Below, piece by piece: positions 1 to 12,266 of a stretch of 64,000 bases of DNA. Under the pieces are notes generated by a model. The model had not been told where the DNA came from. It did no database searches and was given only the letters and a program-made list of their open reading frames with translations. Made by a program: the position numbers and the translations under genes. The stretch's first letter is position 1. Each line of letters opens with the position of its first letter. The DNA comes from Phyto melanocephala (Eukaryota; Arthropoda; Insecta; Diptera; Rhinophoridae): assembly GCA_941918925.1 (NCBI GenBank), contig OW799236.1:85152213-85216212 (forward strand). Reading direction: 5' to 3'.

Positions 1-1009
1 TAATTATAAGGTACAAATTACCAATAAAGTGGAATGTTTCCAACATTTTGGCGTTATCTTTTTAAATGCCCAGCCAGTTTTGGTTACGCCTGTATAGCAA
101 TAAATGTTTCTCTGGTAGATAGCAGTCATTAAAGTCACATAATGCATTAAAGTAGATGATTGTTTGCTTTCTGTACCTTGTTATGAAAGGCTATATTTTT
201 TATATATAATTTTTGAATTTTTTTGTTTAAATTTTGTATTTTTTTTTTATAAATGCTTTTATTGTTAAAAATAATTTGTAAAAAGCATTTCTAAGAAAAA
301 TATAAAATTTAAACAAAAAAAAAAATCAAAAATTAGTACAACTAAAGGTTTTTTAATTTTATTTAAAAATTATTTATTTATTTTACATTTAGTACTTTTT
401 TAAATGTGTCTGTATAAGAATTAAAAATAGAAAAATAATATAGGTATGTATGTTCACTCATCAACTTTATAAAATGGCGAGCTCTATCGTTTTAATAGTT
501 GAGTATAGTAAAAATTTTTAAATTTGTTTAGTAATAAAAGTTGTTATGCTTCGATTGCTTTATTTGTGTTCTATTTTTAATCATAATAAATTTAGTTTTG
601 TTAAAGTTGATACCACATTTATATATGGGTAACAAAATTTCAGGTAGCATTTTTATTCAGAAAAGAAACACATTAGACCCTTACATATATATATACAATT
701 CTACCTGCAAACGTATACCTTAGTTTTTATAAAGTTTGCACCACTGATTTTTAATACGAAATTGTGCAACAATGTTCGTACCTCATTAATCTTTAGTTTT
801 TTTTACTTTATTATCTCATTCGTGTAAAAGGGTTCATTCATTCATTATCTGATAGCATTTGAGAGAAGACCTCGTTGTTTACAATTTCTTTAAAATATAC
901 ATACGTAAGATACAAAGTGAAAACATTTTTTATTTATTAATATATAAATTGATCGTTAAAAGTGTTTATTTTTTATCGTCTTCGTCATAATCCTATAGAA
1001 TTAAAGGAA
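1..1009. other. AT-rich non-coding region upstream of the exonuclease gene
   Basis: No coding region is recognisable here; the only open frame (541-723) encodes a low-complexity hydrophobic peptide with no family motif. The promoter and 5' UTR of the downstream exonuclease gene should lie in the last few hundred bases, but I see no convincing TATA or initiator element. Confidence 0.5.
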
Positions 1010-3916
1010 ATGGGAGTTCCAGCATTCTTTCGCTGGCTTAGCCGCAAATATCCAAGTGTGATAATTGAATGTGTTGAAAATAAACAAGTCGATCCAGATA
1101 CTGGCAAGAATATCTATGACGATGCGACTTTGCCAAATCCCAATGGTATAGAGTTTGATAATTTGTACCTGGACATGAACGGTATTATACATCCGTGCAC
1201 TCATCCGGAAGACAAACCAGCACCGAAAAACGAAGATGAAATGATGGTGGCTATCTTTGAATGTATAGATAGATTAATGAACATTGTAAGGCCGCGTAAA
1301 CTTTTGTACATGGCTATAGATGGTGTTGCGCCAAGAGCGAAAATGAATCAACAACGTTCTAGAAGATTTAGAGCCGCAAAAGAGTCAGTCGAAAAGCGTA
1401 TGGAAATAGAGAGAATACGTGGTGAATTGTTGGCAAAGGGCTGTGTTTTGCCACCAGAAAAAGAAAAAGGTGAACATTTTGATTCAAATTGTATTACTCC
1501 CGGCACTCCTTTTATGGAACGTTTGAGTCAATGTTTGCACTATTATGTACACGATCGTCTTAACAACGATCCCGCCTGGAGGAATATTAAGGTAATTTTG
1601 TCGGACGCAAATGTACCAGGTGAAGGAGAGCATAAAATTATGGATTATATAAGAAAACAGCGCTCCCAACCAGACCATGATCCCAATACACAACACGTGT
1701 TGTGTGGGGCTGATGCCGATTTAATCATGTTGGGTCTGGCCACTCATGAGCCGAACTTCACAATCATACGTGAAGAGTTTCTGCCCAACAAACCAAAACC
1801 GTGTGAACTATGCAGCCAATTTGGTCATGAGATGGACAAATGTATGGGTTTAAATGCGGCCGGTGTCAATGATGTCACCAATTTCAAACCAGATATACCT
1901 GTAGGAGCCGAAGTTAAATTTATATTTGTACGTCTCAGTGTTTTGCGCGAGTATTTAAAAAAAACCTTAGAAATGCCTAACTTGCCGTTCAAGTACGAGT
2001 TTGAACGTGTTTTAGATGATTGGGTGTTCATGTGTTTCTTTGTGGGCAATGATTTTTTGCCGCACTTGCCATCTTTGGAAATTCGTGAGGGTGCCGTTGA
2101 TCGTTTAGTGGAGTTGTATAAGAAATGCGTATATCGCACTGGAGGATTTTTAACCAATTCCGGTGAAGTTAATTTGGAAAGAGTGCAATTGATTTTGACG
2201 GATCTGGGCAATGTAGAAGATCAAATCTTTAAAGATCGTCAACGTAAAGAACAACAATTTAAGCAACGTGAAAAGGCTAAGCGTCGTCGTGAGGGAGGCT
2301 ACAATGCCTCGGTTATGGAACAATCGGGTTCATTCAAACTGACACCCTTAGGTAAACCTGGAGCGAATCCGCTGCCTTTAATAGATAATTATAAACAGGA
2401 GGCAAGCAATCTGAGAAATTCAACTAAAGCCTCAATGTCTCAGGCGGGTGGCCAGCAGAATAGAGGCAATAAACGTTCGGCGGCTCAAGCCCATTTGGAT
2501 GATGACGAGGATGAAGAATATAAAAATGATGAGGTAAGTTGCGAATATTATAGAAAATTTATAAATATATCACAAAAATTTTGAAATTGACTACAAAGTT
2601 TCAGTTATCACTAATTTTTGTTTTTGTAACTATGGATAAATTGCACATAAAATTTTATATATAAAACATTTTTTTCCTTTTAGGTCCGCCTCTGGGAAGA
2701 TGGTTTCAAGGATCGTTATTATGAATCGAAATTTGATGTTGGCAATGATAATTTAGACTTTCGCTATTCTGTTGCTTTACAGTATGTACGCGGTCTTTGT
2801 TGGGTACTTAAATACTATTACCAAGGATGTGCCTCATGGGATTGGTATTTCCCTTATCACTACGCACCATTCGCTTCCGATTTTGTAAATATTGCCGGGC
2901 TTTCAACGCAATTTAAAAAGGGCTCTAAACCCTTTAATCCTTTGGAACAATTGATGGGTGTATTTCCAGCTGCTAGTAGTTCACATGTTCCTCAACCTTG
3001 GGCTAAACTTATGCACGACCCTCACTCGGATATAATTGATTTCTATCCTGAAGACTTCAAAATAGATCTGAATGGTAAAAAATTTGCTTGGCAGGGCGTA
3101 GCTTTGCTGCCGTTTGTAGATGAAAAACGTTTATTCAAAGCTTTGAAACCCTACTATGGTATGCTTACAGACGAGGAGATAAAACGTAATAAGCAAGGAG
3201 ACTGCCGTCTTTATATTGGACGTGGTAACCAGTCCTACAAGACATTAACTTTACATTATTCCAATAAAACTTTTAAAAAGTCGCCAGAGCTACCCATAGA
3301 AATGGAGGGTATGAGAGGTATTATATTGGAATCTGAGGAAAATGTACCACTCAAGGGTACTTTGCATTCACCCATAATGGGCTTGTATGATATTACCGAT
3401 AATAATGTAATTACGGTGAGATATCGGGATCCTGAATATGATCAAGACTTTATATTCCCTGCTGTACGTTTAGCTAATGCAATCGATCCACCCCACGTTT
3501 TAGCGCCAGAATCAAGAGATTCAAATTATCGGCCGCGTATAGGCTTCAATCACAATATGCCTCAAGCTTATGTTACCCAAGGTGGTCATCGTATGTTGAA
3601 CAGTTCAATGGGCAATCGCAACCAACAACCGCATCAGCAACAACAAAGAAATAACTACCAACAACAGGGTTATAATTACAATAATAGAGGTGGAAATGGC
3701 GGCGGCGGTTATCAGCAGGGAAATCAAGGCAACTATGGTAATAATAGCAGAGGAGGCTATAAAGGTGGTAGTGGAGGTTATCAAAGACAGAATTATCAAA
3801 ATAATGGAAATTATACCCAGCAGCAAACTTCCTCTTCATCATCTTATCAAAATCGTTATCAAAACAACAATCGTCATAATAATTATTATAACAATAATAA
3901 CAGCAGGAGATATTAA
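1010..3916 (+). CDS. Rat1: 5'-3' exoribonuclease 2 (XRN2/Rat1), two coding exons
   Basis: Join 1010-2533 and 2684-3916 gives 918 residues; from memory fly Rat1 is about 900. In other organisms this nuclear enzyme degrades 5'-monophosphate RNA processively and acts in transcription termination and rRNA/snoRNA trimming. The start at 1010 is chosen because the protein then begins MGVPAFFRWL, the conserved XRN N-terminus; an in-frame ATG at 962 would add 16 unrelated residues. Visible acidic metal-site motifs are LDMNG (D55), PGEGEH (E205/E207), GADAD (D235/D237) and FVGNDFLP (D348). A CX2CX4HX4C zinc knuckle (C265, C268, H273, C278) follows the GADAD block, as in animal XRN2. The conserved C-terminal part contains WDWYFPYHYAPFASDF. 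The last ~100 residues are Gly/Asn/Gln/Tyr-rich with RGG-like repeats. Exon 1 ends GAG|gtaagt and exon 2 follows a pyrimidine-rich tract plus TAG; the intron is phase 0. Confidence 0.96.
2534..2683 (+). other. Intron of the exonuclease gene
   Basis: A 150-bp AT-rich intron starts with the donor gtaagt and ends with a T-rich tract and tag. Removing it joins codons 508 and 509 without a frame change and yields the family sequence DEVRLWEDGF across the junction. Confidence 0.93.
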
Positions 3917-4086
3917 AATACATTTTTTGCATACAAATTATGTTTGTATGAATGATTTTCAAACAAATTATATACAGTGTAGTTTTAAGGAATAACTGTA
4001 ATAATCAATTAAATTTTTTTTATAAAATTTTAGTTTTGGGTCTTAATAAGTATATGTATATCATATTTTTTAAGTTCAATTGAAAT

Positions 4087-4092
4087 AATAAA
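4087..4092 (+). terminator. Candidate polyadenylation signal of the exonuclease gene
   Basis: An AATAAA hexamer lies 171 bases after the stop codon in AT-rich sequence. It is the first canonical signal I noticed in the 3' UTR. Use is inferred, not shown, and such hexamers arise by chance in DNA this AT-rich. Confidence 0.45.
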
Positions 4093-5056
4093 CAACTATT
4101 TCAGTGTTTTTTGTATTCAAATTACAAAAATTTTAGGAATATGTATAATAATATATACTTAAACGTATATAACTAGTACCAAAATGAGAGAACATTTTAA
4201 TTAAAAAGAATAAAATTATTTGTAAATTTCTTTCTAACCCAAGCGTATTTAGTAAAAAAATAACTAGTTGTTAAGATATACCTTTTTAACATACATAAAT
4301 CATGTACAACAACAAAGAAAAAATTTTCTGAAAATAATGTAAAATCTTTAAATAAAATCGTGCAAACAAAATTTAAATAAAATATTCGTATTTTTTATTG
4401 TTCCATAGAGCGTTTGATCTACAGTACAATCTGTACTGTTTTGAGGTTTGTTGCTACTTGTTTTCGAATACAAATTTCATACGAGCAAAACGTTTCACAT
4501 AAAATGTTTATACATAGTTTGGCCTCTACGAGACAAAAACATCTACATACATATATACGTATATGTCACACTTTAAGATTCGACTAAACATCTCCATTGG
4601 CGACTATTGGCGTAAACAGATCATTGCCAAGAACTGTTCTTGCCCATAGAATATAAAAAATTAATTATCAAAACTTAAATGCATATAAAATTAGGTTAGG
4701 TAGAAATTTAAAATAAGTGAAGAAAAAATTATCATTAGACGAATCAAGACTACCTGATGATTAAATATGCATTGTAGTAAACAAACGAACGAACGAACGA
4801 AATAAAAAATTAACATAATAGATTTTTACACTTTTTAAGGGAAATTAAATGCAGTTCGTTAAAATGAACAATCTTGCAAAAGTGAACTGGCTTGGTTTTA
4901 TTTAGTTCATATTATCGCGAGTTCTTCAAATAAAAGTATAATGTTATTGTTTGTTTTGAAAATAATATAATAAAAATGCTGCAACTTAATATCAAAAACG
5001 ACAAGTTGAACTAAAGACTAATATTTGAAAGTCAGACAATGGTATGCTTGATTAGA
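4093..5056. other. Non-coding AT-rich stretch with a short duplicated segment
   Basis: No gene seen. Bases ~4706-4771 resemble 5200-5266 in direct orientation (shared text includes CGAATCAAGA and TACCTGATGA), suggesting a partial extra copy of the end of the palindromic element at 5057-5266. A short GAAC/CGAA microsatellite lies at ~4783-4801. Confidence 0.5.
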
Positions 5057-5266
5057 CCAAGGCATATTTATTTATCAGGTAATTGCAGTTCGGAGAGAAT
5101 TTTTTGTTTATATTTTTTATGTATGAAGTTTAGCATTTGAAATAAATGAGAAAAGAGAGAAAATTGTTTTTTATTTATGCATTTTGACAGCTGAAATTTA
5201 AAATAAGTGTTGGAATAAATAATCAGCTGGCGAATCAAGAGTACCTGATGAATAAATATGCCTTGG
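5057..5266. mobile_element. Short palindromic MITE-like element
   Basis: Inverted ends 5057-5081 and 5242-5266 match over about 25 bp with one mismatch (core CCAAGGCATATTTATT). There is no coding capacity. A clear target duplication is not seen, so the superfamily is unknown. Its interior (5085-5121) matches the left flank of the foldback element at 21 kb. Confidence 0.6.
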
Positions 5267-5687
5267 ATTAGACTTACATATTTTACGTAAATACTTCTTG
5301 ATACATTTTTAAATAAGAATATTTTTATATATTTTTATTGTTTTATTTTTTGTAGTGGGTGTTTCCCTCAAAGTTTACAATTATTTCAAATATACGATCT
5401 TTTAATTTGTAAATCCCGCCAGTAGTCCTTAATGGCGCAAATAAGTGACTGCGAGTTCTCGATTTTTTTTCCTCCAGTCAGATTTCCACTTAACCCTACA
5501 CCAGAACACTGCCCTCTTTTTTGTGATGTCAATTGACTTTCTTACATCAAGTAGCTATTGTTGCCTTCCAGTTTCTCTGAGTTAAATTTTTTCTCATGGC
5601 CAATTGCAGTCTATATTGTTAACAGCACCATAAACTATTTTTTGTTATAAAAAAAAACTGCATAATATTTTGGAAATTTATAGAAAA
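5267..5687. other. Non-coding stretch, nothing recognised
   Basis: No gene, RNA gene or clear transposon terminus is visible between the palindromic element and the DINE-like copy. Confidence 0.5.
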
Positions 5688-7886
5688 AACAAGTATTGCT
5701 ATATTCGGCCATGACGAATCTTATATACCCTTCACAACGTGAAGTCACGCAATAAAAATAGTTTGCATCACCATTCATCTCATATAAAATACGTACATAA
5801 ATACACATAAAAAACTTATGTATATACATATGTATATAAAAACATCCCACTGTAAAATTATAAATTTACGTATGTGTGTTAAAAAACAATATAAAAAAAA
5901 ATTATAATAAATAAAACAAAAAATATTTATTTGGTTGTTGGGTTTAAGCTGTAAACCTTCACCCAAATTCTTGAAAAAGTTTAAAATGTTATAAGTTATA
6001 TTTTCAAATTCTCATTAACAAAATGAGAATTCAAAAATAAAACAAAAAACTATAAAAAACTTTTTCAAAAACCCAACCAACAATTTTTCAATTTTAATTT
6101 ATTTTATTTTTCTAATCCCCTCTGCATTTGGCTAACCGTTGGTTAACACTAAATGCCTAGAGGGGCAACCGAAAAATAAAATCTTCTTTTATTACATATT
6201 TACTAAATTATTCGGGATATGCTCCCTTAATTTTTCAAAAATATTTATTTGGTTGTTGGGTTTAAGCTGGTTTATATGCATTTCACTGGTGCTTATGCCA
6301 GATCATCAGTAAACCTTTACCCAAATTCTTGAAAAAGTTTAAAATGTTATAAGTTATATTTTCAAATTCTCATTAACAAAAAAATATATAATAGAAAAAT
6401 AAAATAAATTAAAATTGAAAAATTGTTGGTTGGGTTTTTGAAAAAGTTTTTTATAGTTTTTTGTTTTATTTTTGAATTCTCATTTTGTTAATGAGAATTT
6501 GAAAATATAACTTATAACATTTTAAACTTTTTCAAGAATTTGGGTAAAGGTTTACTGATGATCTGGCATAAGCACCAGTGAAATGCATATAAACCAGCTT
6601 AAACCCAACAACCAAATAAATATTTTTGAAAAATTAAGGGAGCATATCCCGAATAATTAAGTAAATATGTAATAAAAGAAGATTTTATTTTTCGGTTGCC
6701 CCTCTAGGCATTTAGTGTTAACCAACGGTTAGCCAAAAGCAGAGGGGATTAGAAAAATAAAATAAATTAAAATTGAAAAATTGTTGGTTGGGTTTTTGAA
6801 AAAGTTTTTTATAGTTTTTTGTTTTATTTTTGAATTCTCATTTTGTTAATGAGAATTTGAAAATATAACTTATAACATTTTAAACTTTTTCAAGAATTTG
6901 GGTAAAGGTTTACTGATGATCTGGCATAAGCACCAGTGAAATGCATATAAACCAGCTTAAACCCAACAACCAAATAAATATTTTTGAAAAATTAAGGGAG
7001 CATATCCCGAATAATTTAGTAAATATGTAATAAAAGAAGATTTTATTTTTCGGTTGCCCCTCTAGGCATTTAGTGTTAACCAACGGTTAGCCAAATGCAG
7101 AGGGGATTAGAAAAATAAAATAAATTAAAATTGAAAAATTGTTGGTTGGGTTTTTGAAAAAGTTTTTTATAGTTTTTTGTTTTATTTTTGAATTCTCATT
7201 TTGTTAATGAGAATTTGAAAATATAACTTATAACATTTTAAACTTTTTCAAGAATTTGGGTAAAGGTTTACTGATGATCTGGCATAAGCACCAGTGAAAT
7301 GCATATAAACCAGCTTAAACCCAACAACCAAATAAATATTTTTGAAAAATTAAGGGAGCATATCCCGAATAATTTAGTAAATATGTAATAAAACAAAAAA
7401 TAAAAAAAGATATTAAAAAAAATAAAAAAAAGTTAAAAAAAATAAATACATAAATAATAAATAAATATAAAATAATATATATAAAAAAAAAAAAATAAAA
7501 CATTAAGAAAAAAATAAAAAAAATTTAAAAAAAAATAATAAAAATATAAATAATAAATAAATATAAAATAAAATATAAAAAATTAAAAAAAAAAAATTGC
7601 TTGTATCTCAGTTGTTTATGTACCGATGTTTCCGATTTTCAACACCGATATACTCCCGAATATTTCTGATATTTTAATATTTGGGTCCAGGCGATGTCGG
7701 AGGGCTTCAAAAAGTTGATTTCAACATTCACACGGACAGACTGATAGAGCTTAATCGACTCCCCTATTCATAAGCTTTCAGAAAATATATACTTTATGGG
7801 GTCGGAAATGAAAATTGTAGAAATTTCACACGGAATGACAAACCTACATATATATACCCTTTTTCACTGTGTGAAGGGTTAAAAAA
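5688..7886 (+). mobile_element. DINE-1/INE-1-like element carrying an inverted minisatellite
   Basis: The 5' block has a stem-loop around ATTCGGCC..GACGAAT followed by TATACCCTTCACAACGTG. The 3' block contains ACTTTATGGGGTCGGAAATG and ends TGTGTGAAGGGT. The inner pair TATACCCTTCACA/TGTGTGAAGGGT resembles the subterminal inverted repeats of DINE/Helentron-type non-autonomous elements; that classification is from memory. Between the blocks, at 5926-7400, sits a 1.5-kb minisatellite absent from the other copies in the window. The tRNA-like segment seen in other copies is missing here. Confidence 0.65.
5926..7400. repeat. Inverted array of ~358-bp units
   Basis: Units on the right (from ~6386) are in forward orientation with a measured spacing of 358 bp (the same motif starts at 6411, 6769 and 7127). 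Units on the left (5926-6385) are the same sequence in reverse orientation, and one lacks a ~40-bp segment. Each unit contains a palindrome around GAATTCTCATTTTGTTAATG and the motif CCTCTAGGCATTTAGTG. Confidence 0.85.
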
Positions 7887-9331
7887 GCGATTAACAAACA
7901 TTTAAATAAAATTATTTTATGTTTGTGTTATGGAAGGTATTTGGGAAATAAAAACCAGATTTTGAGAAGTTTTTCAGAATTAAATTATATGTAAACTTCT
8001 GTGCTTATTGTAACAAAAACAAATCACAGGCAAAACGTCCACTCAAAGTAATCGTTCGCATTCTTAAAAGAGCAAATTACTGTTTGAAAACCCCGTTTTT
8101 TTGTTTCCCAATACATTTTTTCTCGACATTTAAAAAGTCAACATTTTGTCGCTGTTCTCACAAATTCACTTATGTGTTTTTTTAATCAAGATATCCTAAA
8201 ACGGTTTGGTGGATAGATGTATGATCAATAAAGTTTCAGAATAGGGATGTCATTTATGATATCTCGAAACCTTCACCCCTAATGTAAAATTTGTTGCATC
8301 TTTAATTTGAAAATTTTTTTCCTGTTTTAGAAACTTCATTGACATTTATTTTAGGGGACATACAACATGTTCTGGCTCATCGTATGCAAACAAGGAAATT
8401 CTTCTTTTTCGTTTTATTTTCATTGTTTTCAAAAGTAATTTAAGAATTACTCTTAATTTTCTTAATTTGAAATCACAGGTAATTAAAAAATACTGTTATA
8501 AATATTAATTCCAAGAACTATGCAAAATACCGTTGTACTTTAGTTCCATTACCCGCTCACTTAACGAAATGTTACATATATCATATGCAAGGCTGGTTGC
8601 ATTACAATATTGGGTACCTGCGGTAAATTGATAATAAAATCTAAATTTTTCAACCGATTTTTATGGTTTATGGCTTTTTTTATTTTTAAGATAAGTAGCT
8701 CTCAGAAAAAATGTTGAATATATGCCTTTGTTACACATTTTTTGGTGTTTTACTTTTGAAAATCGGATGACTGGTTCTCGAGTTAGGAGGAAATAAGTCT
8801 CCGTACCTGACTAATGTAGGGGGGAAAATTTGCCACGCCCATAAAAAAAATCCCGATCTGATGAAAAAAAACCGACAACGAATTTGAGTTCAGCGCGTCA
8901 AAATCCATATAGTCCACATAGTTTTATTAAATGGGAAGACAAAAAATTATTTTTTGCAGAGCAGTGATATTAAAGCACAAAAAGTTAACACATGCGCCTA
9001 ATCAGATTAAGGCGTAATTTTTAATACTTAAAAACATGTACTTTTCAAATATTTATTAAGTATATATTTACTTTGTATATATGTATATTGTATATATAAA
9101 TCTATTTAATTAATTATATATTTTTATATTAGTATTTTTTATTCATTATTTATCAAATTCACAAATTTTGCTTATTTTTTTTTATTATTATTTATTGATA
9201 CTTAAAAATAAACAAATGTGTTTTAAGGTTTTTTAATGGCATTTTAAATGCAAAAAAAAGTATTGTGTTGACTAAAAATAAAAATGATAATAAAAGAAAA
9301 AAAGTATAAATAAATTTAAACAAAATAAATT
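7887..9331. other. Non-coding stretch with a dispersed-repeat fragment
   Basis: No gene seen. Bases ~8820-8965 are similar to ~63390-63545 (shared text TGCCACGCC, then ATCCATATAGTCCACATA), so this is probably a fragment of the element at 61.7-63.7 kb. The remainder is AT-rich. Confidence 0.5.
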
Positions 9332-9884
9332 ATGGTTGGTGGTAAGTTCATGGAGACCATTTTAGGTTGCATGAGACAGGCGCTCAGAGTAACCGAAGAA
9401 TGGTGTTGTGAACAGGGACTAACCATAAATGCTGGCAAGTCGGATGCTATGCTCTTCACGCGGAAAAGGAAGGGCATACAGATTGACTCCTTAATGCTTT
9501 TTGGAACCGAGATCAACGTGTCCAGGAAGGTGAAATATCTGGGGGTAACGCTGGATATGAAACTAACATGGAATGATCATGTTGAGACATGGGTACAGAA
9601 GGCAAATAGGATTCTGCATCAGTGTAAACGGGTTTGCGGTCGGAAGTGGGGAATCTCACCTAAGGCTGCACACTGGATTTATAGTGGTGGTGAGACCGAC
9701 GATCACTTACGCATCTGTTGTCTGGAAGGCGACGATTAGGCGGAAGTTGGACGGGGTTCAAAGGATTGCTTGCATTGGTATATGTGGCGCGATACGTACC
9801 ACACCAACGCAAGCGATGGAGGCAATGCTGGGATTGCTGCCGTTGGACAATAAGTACAAACTCATCGTAGAAAAGAAAAGCTAA
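9332..9884 (+). pseudogene. Non-LTR retrotransposon reverse-transcriptase fragment
   Basis: Two overlapping frames (9332-9739 and 9573-9884) read as one decayed LINE reverse-transcriptase C-terminal region. Motifs include WCCEQGLTINAGKSD, KVKYLGVTLDMKLTW (a common RT motif after the catalytic block) and, in the second frame, RPTITYASVVWKA followed by GVQRIACIGICGA. A frameshift near 9690 separates them, and the YADD catalytic block upstream is missing. The fragment is 5'-truncated and internally broken, so it is not functional. The clade (jockey/I/R1-like) is not resolved. Confidence 0.85.
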
Positions 9885-11141
9885 AAACTATTGATAAAGT
9901 TAAAAAAAAACAATAAATTGCAAATAACAAAACAATTATTGACTTTAGATTATTTGCCAAACAAGAGATTTACTTTAAAGTTTTGCTTTTTTAAATAAAC
10001 ATTTAATTTTTCGTTATTTAAACAGCTGTTTGCTTAAAAACTTACCAAATGTACACGAAGAAACATTTTGAGCTGTTTCGATCACTAAGAAGAATAATAT
10101 TTCTCTCTCAAAATCACTCTCATTTACCCAATCTTGGAGTATGGGAACGTTTTTCGATAAGATAAGGATCCCACAGGAACTCAATGTGAGTTATGGAAAC
10201 AGACAATGCTGCCATATGTTCATTAAAATTGCATACATTTGCAAGCAAACAAATGTTTTTGTTGTTTTGATACAACAAAAAATTAACAATAAAAATATGA
10301 GAATATTTAACGTTATGGGTCGTACCTTTTCGGCTGGATTTTACAGACGCTATTCTGTTCGATCGTGATTTCTTTGAAATTTCAAGAACGTACAATTTAG
10401 AGTAGGAGAACACATCTAATATGTGTGTGTATTTTATGTGGCCTTTTATTTGATGACATTTAAAATAGTAATAATTAAATAGGACTTTCAGATTTTAAAA
10501 TTTTTAATAATTTATTACATTGTACTGGTCAAGCTCTTTTATTTGATACCAATATTGTGAGGGGTTAAGGGGAACAAAACCCCTAACTACTAAACTTGAC
10601 TCATATGTTCGCCATTTAATCTGGGACGCCATTTTTTTAAATTTTCTTCTTTATATATGTGCTTAACTATATTTTTATACTCAAACCTTTTCATTTGATC
10701 CCCATATTTGCTATCTCGGCTGTATAGAAACTGAAAAATATCGACTTCAGTTTGTAAATTTTAGGAAAAAACACCGAAGCAGTTGTACTTTGGTGCTTAT
10801 ATCTCAGTTGATTTCAAACCTAATTGTTAGTATTTATTATAAATAAATTCTAAGATTACGGCAAAAACAATTTTAATTTTTTCTTTTTTTGATGTAGACA
10901 ACATCTGAGCATCGAATGAGACCGATCCCATGCCCCAAAAGTGTTCCCTTCCAGAGATATGCGCATTTTATAAAAGTGAAGTCGACGATTCTAAGCGCAA
11001 ATAGAAAGGGACCTAACGGTAAAATTTATTTATTTTCATTTTTTTCCCCTACTAAATTAACAAAATAACTTGATTTTACGAAACTACAAAAAATTTATTT
11101 TTTTCCTTATGAACAATTTAAAAAAATATAAAAAACATTTA
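9885..11141. other. Non-coding stretch with an old dispersed repeat
   Basis: No gene seen. Bases ~10530-10830 resemble parts of the diverged DINE-like copy at 38.2-39.2 kb (shared phrases such as CTTTTATTTGATAC and TTTTAGGAAAAA), indicating an older repeat fragment. The rest is unassigned. Confidence 0.45.
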
Positions 11142-11258
11142 GGGCCGTATTCATAAAAAATATTTTGGGTTTATGGAAGGCTTATTTGACAAATTTCTCT
11201 ACAACATCTGTCAAATAAACCTTTAATAAACCTAAAATATTTTTTATGAATACGGCTC
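11142..11258. mobile_element. PIF/Harbinger-like MITE with TTA target duplication
   Basis: A 117-bp element is almost entirely inverted repeat: its ends read GGGCCGTATTCATAAAAAAT and the reverse complement of GAGCCGTATTCATAAAAAAT. It is flanked by TTA at 11139-11141 and 11259-11261. A 3-bp TWA duplication is typical of PIF/Harbinger elements. A degraded relative lies at ~48150-48245. Confidence 0.7.
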
Positions 11259-11399
11259 TTAATCTTTAAAATGGCTCTCCTGAACAAAACCTGTTTTTAC
11301 CCTTAGTACCCTTTCTCTATGCGCTGTCACATATGTACATTAAGGCATATTCATAAGGTATATGCAAACATAACAATTAAAAAACACCTGAATTTTGTT

Positions 11400-12220
11400 T
11401 TTGTATACGTCTGCATATATAAGTTTATTAATAAAAAAACACTAAAATTTTACTATGCGCAGGTATTAAGAGCTCATTAAATAATTTTAAGAGCAATAAT
11501 AAGAGTTTAATCTGATTATCTCTTTGACTTATTTTAAAGAATTGCAATCAGCTATTTTTTTTTTTATTTCCCTTATATGTTATTTTAATGTCACGTACGT
11601 AGTGCAAAAAAAAATATTTGTCTCCGTCATTCGTATTTAGAATTAAACTTTTTCCTTACCATAATATACATTTTATTACCTAAGAATACTATTAGAGAAA
11701 AATTTGTCACGTACGATATGTCACAAACGATCTTAAATTGAATTTATTATAAAATCATTTACAGATTGTTTTCAATTAAGTATGATGGCTTTTAAATGAA
11801 AAATATTTGGTTTAGTGTAAGAAATTAAAAAAAGAAAAAATACCTCCCAAGGTTCGTATATTTTTTCATATTTCCAGTAATACCTCAAAATCACTTCTGT
11901 TTTATGTCACGTACGATATATTCTTATTTTTCTGGATATTTTAGACAACAATGATTCGAACATAATTATTTTTTTTTTAATAAAGTACCCTTTGAATGGC
12001 ACATAAAGACCGAATTTTGTTTTAGTTACTCTTAATTTTGCAAAAATTACTCCACTTTATAGGAGTACAAATGCCACGTACATGGAAATGCCCATATGTC
12101 ACACAATTTTTTTCGATGTAAAAACTTTTGTTATCGGTTTTTTATTTTTTAAAAACGTTTAAAACAAACTGAAACTGCAAATTATTTATTGTAGAATAAA
12201 AATTAAAAAAAAAAAAATTT
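11400..12220. repeat. Dispersed repeat with TGTCACGTACG motifs, copy 1
   Basis: Segments of this region match 52400-53140 in the same order: AGAATTGCAAT, ATGTCACGTACGTAGTGCAA, CTCCGTCATTCGTATTT and ACTCCACTTTATAGGAGTAC. The last ~90 bp (12130-12220) also match 58505-58620. No ORF or terminal repeat is recognised, so this is an unclassified repeat family. Confidence 0.7.
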
Positions 12221-12266
12221 ACAAATGCAGGCATGGTATTAAAAAGAAGTTGGTAAGTCTGATTAA

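Noticed and set aside
1825..2211. Minus-strand frame of 128 codons opposite the exonuclease gene
   Set aside because: It lies wholly antisense to a strongly conserved coding exon and has no family motif; it is a shadow of the real gene.
3573..3995. Several frames over the end of the exonuclease gene, including a Tyr/Cys-rich minus-strand frame
   Set aside because: They mirror the Asn/Gly/Gln repeat tail of the exonuclease and are compositional artefacts.
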